DNA from: Acidobacteriota bacterium
Lineage (GTDB): Bacteria; Acidobacteriota; Terriglobia; Terriglobales; Acidobacteriaceae
Direction of reading: 5' to 3'
Length of the DNA: 17,064 bases
Assembly (NCBI GenBank): GCA_003225595.1
Contig: QIAR01000131.1
Coordinates: forward strand, 1-17,064
Every line of letters starts with the position of its first letter. Position 1 is the first letter of the stretch. The notes below the pieces were generated by a model. That model did not search any database and was not told the origin of the DNA. It saw only the letters and a list, made by a program, of their open reading frames with translations. This document shows positions 1 to 5,846 of this stretch, piece by piece. The translations under genes were made by a program, and so were the position numbers.

Positions 1-655
1 CTTCGCCTAACAGAACGGCGGGCGGCTCGCCGGAGCGTCCGGCGGGATACTGCTGCTCGCCGCAGTGGATTAATCCGTTAAGAAATGTACCGGTGGTGAT
101 GATGACAGCACCGGCGCGGACAGTGCGACCATCACGGAGGCGGAGGCCGCGGACGAGATTTCGTGAATTCTCACTTCTCAGTTCTCGACTCTCAGTAGTA
201 GCCGAGCTTTGCTCGGCCGGACAGCCGGGGGCGGCTGTTCCCACGACACCCGCGGGATCCTCGACAATCAGGTCGGCCACCTCAGCTTGTTTGATCTTGA
301 GATTTGCCTGCGACTCGAGGACTTCGCGCATCTTGAGGCGGTAGGCTTGCTTATCGCATTGCGCACGGGGGGACCAAACAGCCGGACCGCGCGAGGTGTT
401 GAGCAGGCGGAACTGGATGCCGACCGCATCGGTGACTTCGCCCATAATGCCTCCGAGGGCGTCCACTTCGCGGACCAGATGTCCCTTGGCAATACCGCCC
501 ACTGCGGGATTGCAGGACATTTGCGCGATGAGATCGACGTTCAGCGTGAAGAGGGCGGTTTTCAGGCCCATGCGCGCGGCAGCCATGGCGGCCTCGCAAC
601 CGGCGTGACCGGCGCCCACCACCACAACGTCGAATTGTTCGGTGAACCGCTGCAT
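1..655 (-). CDS. mnmG: MnmG (GidA) tRNA uridine-5-carboxymethylaminomethyl modification enzyme, N-terminal part
   Basis: The reverse strand reads open from an ATG at 653-655 to the window edge: 218 codons with no stop, so the gene is partial at its 3' end. MnmG binds FAD and, with MnmE, installs the (carboxymethyl)aminomethyl group on wobble U34 of several tRNAs. Visible are the Rossmann motif GAGHAG (residues 14-19), the conserved block QMSCNPAVGG (45-54, cysteine C48), EVDALGG, and GTFLNGLIHCG near the edge. Compared from memory with E. coli MnmG, the alignment is continuous except for about 24 extra residues (roughly 140-163) between DLIVEDPAGVVG and LVRGLRLRDGR. The DNA for that insert (168-238) is a heptamer array plus two hairpins. 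The gene diverges from the one at 726, with about 70 bp between starts. Identity is confident; the start is likely, with only a weak Shine-Dalgarno (GGTGAG) upstream. Confidence 0.95.
   Translation of the reverse strand, partial: MQRFTEQFDVVVVGAGHAGCEAAMAAARMGLKTALFTLNVDLIAQMSCNPAVGGIAKGHLVREVDALGGIMGEVTDAVGIQFRLLNTSRGPAVWSPRAQCDKQAYRLKMREVLESQANLKIKQAEVADLIVEDPAGVVGTAAPGCPAEQSSATTESRELRSENSRNLVRGLRLRDGRTVRAGAVIITTGTFLNGLIHCGEQQYPAGRSGEPPAVLLGE
168..195. repeat. Four-copy degenerate heptamer array inside mnmG
   Basis: On the plus strand there are four consecutive 7-mers: TTCTCAC (168-174), TTCTCAG (175-181), TTCTCGA (182-188) and CTCTCAG (189-195). The array lies inside the mnmG reading frame and codes part of the extra peptide. 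The same unit appears twice just after the TPR lipoprotein gene (12841-12854), and a related GCACTCA unit appears four times in tgt. Confidence 0.85.
201..238. repeat. Double hairpin repeat module inside mnmG
   Basis: Two perfect inverted repeats lie back to back. The first is GCCGAGC (201-207), loop TTT, GCTCGGC (211-217). The second is ACAGCCG (221-227), loop GGGG, CGGCTGT (232-238). Each module recurs elsewhere in the window: the second at 7522-7541 and the first at 11933-11951. Here both sit next to the heptamer array and are translated as part of MnmG. They look like small dispersed palindromic elements, not gene-specific structures. Confidence 0.8.
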
Positions 656-725
656 TTCGTCCGGGATCTCACCAGCCTGGCAGCAGGCCGGGATCGAAGC
701 GTAGTCTCCTATTCTAGCAATTTGG

Positions 726-1245
726 GTGAAAGGATTACCGAATAGACCGCGCAGGATTTCGCGGCGAATATCACCAGTCCGAGCCCAAATTGGTTCAAAT
801 CAGAAGCTGGGGATCGCCTGGGTTCTGCTCTGTCTGGCACTCGCGGCGCACGTGACCGACGAAGCGCTTACCGGCTTCCTTTCTGTTTACAATCCCACCG
901 TTCTGGCCCTGCAGGCAAAGTTAGGTTTTTGGCCGATGCCAACGTTTGAATTCCGTGGGTGGCTCACGGGATTGATCGTGGCGGTGCTTCTGCTGCTGGC
1001 GCTGTCGCCCTTTGTGTTTCGAGGAGCGCGGTGGATCCGGCCGCTGTTTTTATTTTTTCGCGGTACTCACGATCGCCAACGGACTGGGACACAGCGCGGG
1101 AACCATCCTGGGACACAGCGTAAGTTCGATTCACTTCGCACGGCCCATGCCGGGATTTTATTCATCGCCTCTTTTGCTAACTGCCTCTATTTATGCGCTG
1201 GTGCAGCTGCGCCGAACGCGGCATAACACAGCCGAATCGCGTTGA
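726..1245 (+). pseudogene. Frameshifted small membrane protein, HXXEE-like
   Basis: Reading from GTG 726 gives a hydrophobic protein with an early H-x-x-D-E motif (HVTDEA) and a membrane segment (WLTGLIVAVLLLLALSPFVF). Near 1050 the frame turns to arginine-rich nonsense, while the frame one base further on continues sensibly (FFAVLTIANGLGHSAGTIL, then GFYSSPLLLTASIYALVQL) to a stop at 1245. The switch falls at a T5-A-T6 run (1047-1058), where removing one T restores a single protein of about 170 residues. The layout, an acidic motif after a first helix followed by N-x-x-x-H and a C-terminal helix, resembles HXXEE-domain membrane proteins, but D replaces the first E and I hold the family call loosely. 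The start is uncertain. The lesion could be genuine decay or a homopolymer assembly error. The terminator at 1338 lies downstream. Confidence 0.65.
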
Positions 1246-1292
1246 ACACGGATGGCGCGAGCAGCGGTGCCTGGGGAAGCCTTCACAAGGAT

Positions 1293-1325
1293 ACTTTCGA
1301 CTGCGCTCAGGACAGGCTCCTGAAC
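1293..1325. repeat. Dispersed repeat of the ACPERSR-encoding type
   Basis: The sequence around TTTCGACTGCGCTCAGGACA (from 1295) continues into a perfect hairpin TCAGGA-CAGGC-TCCTGA (1307-1323). Its reverse strand would code ACPERSR. From memory, that spurious peptide recurs in many predicted proteins from environmental bacteria because this DNA repeat is widespread between genes. Only one copy is seen in the window, so the repeat call rests on recognition and the hairpin. Confidence 0.55.
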
Positions 1326-1337
1326 GCGAAATGTGAA

Positions 1338-1376
1338 GCCTGTGATTCGGTAGAATCATAGGCTCTTTCTTTCTTT
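1338..1376 (+). terminator. Rho-independent terminator (or attenuator) before the thioesterase gene
   Basis: GCCTGTGATTC (1338-1348), loop GGTA and GAATCATAGGC (1353-1363) form an 11-bp stem with one G-U pair. A T-rich tail TCTTTCTTTCTTT follows directly (1364-1376). It lies 93 bp after the stop of the frameshifted gene and ends 16 nt before the ATG at 1393. It most simply terminates transcription from upstream. Because it is so close to the next start, it could also act as an attenuator for the 1393-3115 genes. Confidence 0.75.
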
Positions 1377-1392
1377 AACAGGACAACGCACT

Positions 1393-1785
1393 ATGGCGAA
1401 AACGATTCCACTCGGGGCACGGGGCGAAGCAGAGCAGATAGTTGAATTCCAGCATACGCTGACCGCGCATCATCCCACGTTGCCCCCGGTATATTCCACG
1501 CCGGACATGATCCGGCTGATGGAGACCGCCGCGTTCAACGCGCTGCAGCCCTACTGCCAGGACGATGAGATCACGGTCGGTACATCGATTCGCGTCGAGC
1601 ACCGGGCGGCCAGCGGGATTGGGGCGCGGATCAAGGCGGAAGCGGTGCTGGAGTCCTTCGATGGCAAGTTTTATACAGTGCGAGTGACGGCACGAGATGA
1701 TGCGCAGGAAATCGGGCGAGGAACCGTGGGGCGAGCCGTAGTGAGCGTCGGGAAGTTTCTGGAGAGGATGAAGAAGATTAGCTAG
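1393..1785 (+). CDS. FlK-type hot-dog fold acyl-CoA thioesterase
   Basis: A 130-residue protein of the size and pattern of the fluoroacetyl-CoA thioesterase (FlK) family, which hydrolyses acyl-CoA thioesters. T36, E44 and H70 have exactly the spacing (8 and 26) of the FlK catalytic residues Thr42, Glu50 and His76, in the contexts YSTPDMIRLMETAAF and SIRVEHRAA. The C-terminal EIGRGTVGRAVVSVGKF also matches the family. The phenylalanines FlK uses to recognise fluoroacetyl-CoA (33 and 36 in FlK) fall on H27 and L30 here, so fluoroacetate specificity is not indicated and a general or unknown short acyl-CoA is more likely. No signal peptide, so it should be cytoplasmic. It begins the run that continues with the PEP mutase-like gene 28 bp on. 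Family confident; substrate unknown. Confidence 0.85.
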   Translation: MAKTIPLGARGEAEQIVEFQHTLTAHHPTLPPVYSTPDMIRLMETAAFNALQPYCQDDEITVGTSIRVEHRAASGIGARIKAEAVLESFDGKFYTVRVTARDDAQEIGRGTVGRAVVSVGKFLERMKKIS

Positions 1786-1813
1786 TCGCATAGGCCGAAA
1801 AAGGTGCCGAACA

Positions 1814-2650
1814 TTGATTGCAGTTGAAGAGCACAAAGCGAAGGCGGACGCCTTTCGGGCCATGCATCACGGCCCCAAGATTCTGCTGCTTCCGAATGCG
1901 TGGGACGTGGCTAGTGCGCGGATTTTCGAAGAAGCGGGCTTTGGCGCGATTGCGACGACGAGCGCTGGGGTGGCGTTTACGCTCGGGTATCCCGATGGGG
2001 AGCGCATTTCGCGCTCAGAGATGCTGGCTCGAGTGGCACTAATCGCTCGCGAAGTCAAGGTTCCAGTAACTGCGGACGCGGAGGCAGGTTATGGCAATCG
2101 TCCCGAGGATGCGGCGCAAACCGCATTAAAAGTGATCGAAGCGGGCGCAGCCGGAATGAACCTGGAAGATGGAACGGATGATCCGTCGCGTTCGTTGTTA
2201 GATCTGACGCTGCAACTGGAAAAACTGCGCGCAGTGCGAGAGGCCGCACTAACCAAAGATGTGCCGCTGGTACTGAATGCGCGCACAGATGTTTACCTAT
2301 TGCAAGTGGGCGCGCCGGGGGAGCGCTACGACCAGGCCCTGCGGAGATTGCTGGCATTTCGTGATGCGGGTGCCGACTGCGTGTTTGTCCCCGGGCTACG
2401 CGATGCGGAGACAATCGCGCGGCTGGTGCGAGATGTGCAGTGTCCGTTGAATATTTTGGCGGGACCGGGATTCCCCTCGGTGCCTGAACTGGAAAAATTA
2501 GGCGTGGCACGGGTCAGCCTGGGATCGGGTCCGATGCGGGCGACGCTAGGGCTGTTGAAGAGGATGGCGGAAGAGTTGAAGACGGCAGGAACTTACAAGA
2601 CGATGGAAGGCGGTCCCTCTCATGCGGATGTAAACCGATTGCTGAGCTGA
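1814..2650 (+). CDS. Isocitrate lyase/PEP mutase superfamily protein
   Basis: A 278-residue cytoplasmic (beta/alpha)8-barrel enzyme of the ICL/PEPM superfamily, whose members make or break C-C or C-P bonds in 2-oxo or hydroxy acids (methylisocitrate lyase, PEP mutase, oxaloacetate hydrolase, phosphonopyruvate hydrolase). Evidence is LLLPNAWDVASARIFEEAGF near the N-terminus, ATTSAG, the Mg-binding DAEAGYGN around residues 86-93, GMNLEDG and LNARTD. The cysteine motif of true isocitrate and methylisocitrate lyases (KKCGH type) is absent, so it belongs to the broader PEPM-like group found in many soil bacteria, whose reaction is not fixed by sequence. TTG 1814 is preceded by AAGGTG (1801-1806) at good spacing; ATG 1862 would cut into the conserved N-terminus. 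It sits between the thioesterase and phosphoesterase genes, probably in one transcript. Confidence 0.85.
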   Translation: MIAVEEHKAKADAFRAMHHGPKILLLPNAWDVASARIFEEAGFGAIATTSAGVAFTLGYPDGERISRSEMLARVALIAREVKVPVTADAEAGYGNRPEDAAQTALKVIEAGAAGMNLEDGTDDPSRSLLDLTLQLEKLRAVREAALTKDVPLVLNARTDVYLLQVGAPGERYDQALRRLLAFRDAGADCVFVPGLRDAETIARLVRDVQCPLNILAGPGFPSVPELEKLGVARVSLGSGPMRATLGLLKRMAEELKTAGTYKTMEGGPSHADVNRLLS

Positions 2651-2653
2651 GTC

Positions 2654-3115
2654 GTGGTGAGAATTGGGGTCATTTCGGATACGCATGGCTTGCTGCGGGT
2701 GGAAGCCCTGAAGGCGCTCGGCGGGTCGGATTACATCATCCATGCGGGGGACATCGGGGCGCCGGAAATCCTGGAAAAACTAGGGGCGATTGCCCCGGTA
2801 ACGGCGGTGCGCGGGAACGTGGATAGCGCGGCATGGGCGAAGAAGCCGCCGGTCACCGACCTGGTCGACATGGGCGGCGTTTCGATTTACGTGCTTCACA
2901 ATCTGCAAGAGCTGAATCTCACGCCAGAGGTGGTAGGATTTCGAGTGGTCGTCTCGGGACACAGCCATATGCCGATGCAGAAAACGCAAAACGGAGTCCT
3001 GTATTTCAATCCAGGGAGCGCGGGGCCGCGGAGATTCAAGTTGCCGGTCAGCGTGGGGCGGTTGCTGGTACGGGACGGGCGAGTTGAAGGCGAGATCGTT
3101 GAACTGAGGGTCTAG
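2654..3115 (+). CDS. YfcE/MJ0936-type metallophosphoesterase
   Basis: A 153-residue calcineurin-like phosphoesterase of the short YfcE/MJ0936 type, using two metal ions to hydrolyse phosphodiesters. All metal-ligand motifs are present in order: D9-x-H11 (SDTHG), GD at 32-33 (HAGD), GN-x-D at 54-57, H82, and GHSH at 102-105. NPGS (118-121) is the usual C-terminal signature. The in vivo substrate is generally unknown for this family. GTG 2654 lies only 3 bp after the previous stop, which points to translational coupling; the adjacent GTG 2657 is an alternative start. Last gene of the three-gene run. The opposite strand begins a convergent gene whose stop lies 116 bp downstream. Confidence 0.9.
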   Translation: MVRIGVISDTHGLLRVEALKALGGSDYIIHAGDIGAPEILEKLGAIAPVTAVRGNVDSAAWAKKPPVTDLVDMGGVSIYVLHNLQELNLTPEVVGFRVVVSGHSHMPMQKTQNGVLYFNPGSAGPRRFKLPVSVGRLLVRDGRVEGEIVELRV

Positions 3116-3231
3116 GATCAAGCTGCGATCCCAAACCCTCCTCACCGCTGCGGGACAACCCAGAACCCAGCGACAAACTCATCGACTTGGAGTTTGGGCT
3201 CAGCTCAGGGTCTTGCACCAGACTGTTAAGT

Positions 3232-3687
3232 TCACGGGTGCTGCTCAACCAATCCGGCCTGCTGCTCGCACTGTCCAAGATCCTTTTTTACGGACTTCAC
3301 CTCTAGCTCGTCTATACCGGTCTCGTTCTTAAGCTTTTTCCCTATGACGGAAAGGTGTTCCCCAGCCGTCATCTGAGCACCCGCAAGCTGATACGTATGC
3401 TTGTCTTTGTCCGTGGTTAAGGTCTTGCCGTCCGGTCCTATGCAGCCGATGACCTGCCTGTGATGGTGAAGTGCCAGGTATAGGATCGTCGCCCCGGCTC
3501 CAGCCCCGGCTACTGCCCCGATCACTGCGCCATGGCCGTAACTGTGCGACGTCGACGAGTACCCACCGGTACCTGTCGTGCCCCCTCCCATGCCTCCACC
3601 GCCTCCATACTGGGCTAGAGCGCAACCGCACGCGGTCAGACTGACCAGTAATATGCGAATTGACTTGCAGAGTTGTGTCTTAAACAT
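3232..3687 (-). CDS. Secreted glycine-rich hypothetical protein
   Basis: A 151-residue protein starting at ATG 3685-3687 behind a strong Shine-Dalgarno (AGGAGG on the minus strand, 3694-3699). Residues 1-25 form a signal peptide (positive start, hydrophobic ILLVSLTACGCALAQ, likely cut after ALA; a lipobox reading at the cysteines is less good). A glycine-rich stretch follows (YGGGGGMGGGTTGTGGY, about 27-43), then a glycine/alanine hydrophobic helix (AVIGAVAGAGAGATILYLAL, about 54-73) and a charged C-terminal half with two cysteines. The helix resembles glycine-zipper segments. I do not recognise a family. It stands alone, convergent with the phosphoesterase gene and divergent from tgt. Confidence 0.75.
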   Translation of the reverse strand: MFKTQLCKSIRILLVSLTACGCALAQYGGGGGMGGGTTGTGGYSSTSHSYGHGAVIGAVAGAGAGATILYLALHHHRQVIGCIGPDGKTLTTDKDKHTYQLAGAQMTAGEHLSVIGKKLKNETGIDELEVKSVKKDLGQCEQQAGLVEQHP

Positions 3688-3794
3688 ACCGGTCCTCCTA
3701 CAGGCTGATGTTTTCGCTTGGGGTCCGTAATCAGAATTTTAAAAATAAGGCATAAGAATCGACGCTTTTGTCACCAGGAGGTAAAATTCTCGTC

Positions 3795-3842
3795 ATGATT
3801 TGCGGCAATAACCTCACCGGTTTTCTAATCACGAACCGCTAA
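3795..3842 (+). CDS. Possible 15-residue leader peptide upstream of tgt
   Basis: ATG 3795 to TAA 3842 codes MICGNNLTGFLITNR. A full AGGAGGT (3776-3782) lies 12 nt upstream, while tgt itself (GTG 3914) has no clear Shine-Dalgarno. It could be a translated leader controlling tgt, or chance, as the spacing is a little long and nothing else supports it. Confidence 0.25.
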   Translation: MICGNNLTGFLITNR

Positions 3843-3913
3843 CATTCGGCGCCGCTCAGGGGCAGGCCCTGGATCAGGAACTTCAATCGACCTTTCTTTT
3901 ACAATCTCAACCA

Positions 3914-5209
3914 GTGTCGATCCAATTTCAGGTCGAGGCGACCAGCGGTAATGGGCGCGTCGCAAAACTGATTTCGCCCCATGGTGTCGTCGAGACTCCG
4001 GTATTCATGCCGGTGGGGACGCTGGCTTCCGTGAAAGGTGTACCGCAGGAAATCTTGGAAGAACTCGGAGTAGAAATCCTGCTGGGGAACACGTACCACC
4101 TCTACTTGAGGCCTGGGGTAGAGACGGTGCGGCGACTGGGCGGACTGCATCGATTCATGGCGTGGCCGCGAGCGCTTCTGACCGACTCCGGCGGGTTCCA
4201 AGTCTTCAGCCTCAATGATCTCCGCACGGTGAGTGAAGAAGGTGTGGCGTTCCGCTCGCATCTGGATGGGTCATCGCATTTCTTCAGCCCCGAGAGCGCA
4301 ATAGCGGCACAAATAGGGCTGGGGGCGGACATCATCATGGCGTTTGACGAATGCACGGAATATCCGGCAGAGCAGGAACGAGTGCGGAGGTCCATGGAAT
4401 TGACGCTGCGGTGGGCGGAGAGGAGCAAAAAGTATTTTGACGAGCATAAGGATGAGGTGCCGTGGGAGCACGCGTCAGAGAAGAGCACTCAGCACTCAGC
4501 ACTTAGCATTCAGCCAGTTGAGGTACCGTGTACTGAGTTGCCAGAGGAAATAGCCCGGCTGATTGACGGACACCCGGGGGCAGGTGTCGCCATGTGGTCA
4601 CTACAGGACAAAGCGCCCCTGACCACATCCGAAGGCACCCAAGCTCTGTTCGGCATCGTGCAGGGAGGAATGGATCATCCCGAGATAAGAAGAGAATCGG
4701 CAGAAAGAACCATTGAGATTGGGTTCTCTGGGTACGCCATTGGCGGGTTGAGTGTCGGTGAGCCGAGGGCGCTCACGCGAGAGACTGTTGAGGCAACGAT
4801 CGCGCATCTTCCAGAGGACAAGCCGCGATACCTGATGGGTGTGGGTACCCCACAAGAGATTATCGAGTACGCTTACTTGGGCATTGACATGATGGACTGC
4901 GTGCTGCCCACGCGAGCCGCGCGCCACGGGCTGTTGTTCACTTCCAAGGGAAGAATTTCCATCAAGCAGGCGCGCTATGCCAATGATGAACTGCCTCTCG
5001 ATTCCAATTGTGGCTGTCGCGTTTGCCGCCGGTATTCACGAGCATACCTTCGCCATTTATACGCATCGAATGAAGTATTGGCGCAAGTGTTGAATACTGT
5101 CCACAACCTGAGCTTCTACCTTGACACCATGCGGGCGGTACGGCATTCTATTCGACTTGGGGAAAGGGTCCCGTCTGTTTCTGCTGACTGGTCCCAACCG
5201 AAACCGTAG
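3914..5209 (+). CDS. tgt: Queuine/preQ1 tRNA-guanine transglycosylase, with an insert
   Basis: Tgt swaps guanine-34 for preQ1 in GUN-anticodon tRNAs in the queuosine pathway. It has the (beta/alpha)8 hallmarks: FMPVGT (31-36), LLGNTYHLYLRPG, TDSGGFQVFSL with catalytic D91, FDECTEYPA, GIVQGG, GGLSVGEP, and GIDMMDCVLPTR with the nucleophile D325. The zinc site is C366-x-C368-x2-C371 with H397. At 431 residues it is longer than E. coli Tgt (375). The excess lies between RSKKYFDEH (ends 178) and QALFGIVQGG (from 243), where E. coli has only a few residues. Part of this insert (191-200, STQHSALSIQ) is coded by four heptamers at 4485-4512. The insert is on the surface-facing side of the barrel sequence, not in a catalytic motif, so activity may be kept. 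GTG 3914 is the likely start. It heads the conserved tgt-yajC-secD-secF order. Confidence 0.95.
   Translation: MSIQFQVEATSGNGRVAKLISPHGVVETPVFMPVGTLASVKGVPQEILEELGVEILLGNTYHLYLRPGVETVRRLGGLHRFMAWPRALLTDSGGFQVFSLNDLRTVSEEGVAFRSHLDGSSHFFSPESAIAAQIGLGADIIMAFDECTEYPAEQERVRRSMELTLRWAERSKKYFDEHKDEVPWEHASEKSTQHSALSIQPVEVPCTELPEEIARLIDGHPGAGVAMWSLQDKAPLTTSEGTQALFGIVQGGMDHPEIRRESAERTIEIGFSGYAIGGLSVGEPRALTRETVEATIAHLPEDKPRYLMGVGTPQEIIEYAYLGIDMMDCVLPTRAARHGLLFTSKGRISIKQARYANDELPLDSNCGCRVCRRYSRAYLRHLYASNEVLAQVLNTVHNLSFYLDTMRAVRHSIRLGERVPSVSADWSQPKP
4485..4512. repeat. Four-copy heptamer array inside tgt
   Basis: GCACTCA (4485-4491), GCACTCA (4492-4498), GCACTTA (4499-4505) and GCATTCA (4506-4512) run head to tail in the tgt coding strand. 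Written as CTCAGCA, the unit shares the CTCAG core of the mnmG array (CTCAGTT). None of the frames of this strand acquires a stop from the consensus, so it is tolerated in coding DNA. Confidence 0.85.
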
Positions 5210-5300
5210 CTCGGTGTCCCCGGTTCATGCCTCAAGTTGAAGGAACACCCGGCCCTACAGAGAAGAGAATTCCCGGCAAGGCGGCCTAAGGATAACAACT

Positions 5301-5325
5301 TGTTCTGATTTGTTCCGCATGTTCT
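5301..5325. repeat. Three TGTTCY hexamers just before yajC
   Basis: TGTTCT (5301), TGTTCC (5311) and TGTTCT (5320) are spaced 10 and 9 bp, about one helical turn, ending 1 nt before the yajC ATG. They could be protein-binding half sites or chance; the yajC start has no recognisable Shine-Dalgarno because this T-rich stretch occupies its place. Confidence 0.3.
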
Positions 5326-5326
5326 C

Positions 5327-5668
5327 ATGAGCATCTATTTGCCAAGAGAGGTGGGCAATTTGGCAGGTTTGGCGTTGTTCCAGTCCTCCGGAGGGCTGGG
5401 GTGGGTAGGGCTTGCGCCGCTCATCTTTATTTTTGCGATCTTCTATTTTCTGTTAATCATGCCTCAGCAGAGGCGGCAAAAGAAGTGGCAGCAGATGTTG
5501 AGCCAGTTGAAAACGGGGGACAAGGTGGTTACCAGCGGTGGCCTGCGCGGGACGATCATCGCACTGAAGGATGACTACGTGCATTTGCGAGTGCCACCGG
5601 ATAATTTGAGGGTTGAAGTCAGCCGGGCGTCAGTAGTTTCAGTGTCAACCGAAGAACCGAGCAAGTAG
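5327..5668 (+). CDS. yajC: YajC, SecDF-associated preprotein translocase subunit
   Basis: A 113-residue single-pass inner membrane protein that binds SecDF and modulates the Sec translocon. One transmembrane helix (LAPLIFIFAIFYFLLIMP, about 29-46) is followed by the typical basic QQRRQKKWQQMLSQLKTGDKVVTSGGLRGTI (about 47-77) and a short beta-rich tail ending in EEPSK. The length is usual for the family. It sits between tgt and secD as in many bacteria. ATG 5327 is the best start although no Shine-Dalgarno is visible; ATG 5319 hits a stop after three codons. Confidence 0.92.
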   Translation: MSIYLPREVGNLAGLALFQSSGGLGWVGLAPLIFIFAIFYFLLIMPQQRRQKKWQQMLSQLKTGDKVVTSGGLRGTIIALKDDYVHLRVPPDNLRVEVSRASVVSVSTEEPSK

Positions 5669-5691
5669 TGTTCGTAGTGCGCACCGAGCTT

Positions 5692-5735
5692 GAGCCGCAG
5701 AGGACGCAAAGGACTCGCGGAGAACGCAGAGAAGC
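5692..5735. repeat. Degenerate about 10-bp periodic repeat, copy 1 (yajC-secD gap)
   Basis: A run of GCAGAGGAC-like units beginning GAGCCGCAGAGGACGCAAAG. A second copy lies in the secD-secF gap at 7478-7520; by eye about 34 of 43 bases agree. Similar strings recur between genes of many environmental genomes, from memory. No function is known to me. Confidence 0.7.
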
Positions 5736-5830
5736 TAACGATGACAAAATTCCCTTCTCTCAGCCCACGAGACGCCGGTAGTTACGGAAATCGCCAGATG
5801 AGGGCGCCGCAGCCCCAGCATGACGACACG

Positions 5831-5846
5831 AAGTACTGAAGTACTT
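5831..5846. promoter_or_regulatory. Palindrome covering the secD ribosome-binding region
   Basis: AAGTAC (5831-5836), loop TGAA, GTACTT (5841-5846) form a perfect 6-bp hairpin that touches the ATG at 5847. It holds two AGTACT hexamers. In mRNA it would occupy the place of a Shine-Dalgarno. If translation starts at 5820 it is simply coding sequence. Confidence 0.4.

Noticed and set aside
168..195. CRISPR-like array
   Set aside because: The units are 7 bp with no spacers; the same applies to the tgt array and the 10-bp periodic repeats.
209..745. Plus-strand open frame across mnmG
   Set aside because: It is the antisense shadow of the clear MnmG frame and its translation resembles no protein I know.
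1177..1359. Minus-strand 60-codon frame with ACPERSR
   Set aside because: The peptide comes from the dispersed DNA repeat, and the frame overlaps the end of the HXXEE-like gene.
1393..1785. Fluoroacetate resistance gene flK
   Set aside because: The catalytic triad matches but the phenylalanines behind fluoroacetyl-CoA selectivity are missing and no fluorometabolite genes are nearby.
1375..1863. Minus-strand open frame opposite the thioesterase
   Set aside because: The plus-strand protein has family motifs and catalytic residues; the antisense frame has none.
2055..2510. Minus-strand open frame opposite the PEPM-like gene
   Set aside because: Arginine/proline-rich shadow of a high-GC gene with no domain pattern.
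1814..2650. PrpB methylisocitrate lyase
   Set aside because: The lyase cysteine motif is absent and no prp genes are adjacent, so only the superfamily is called.
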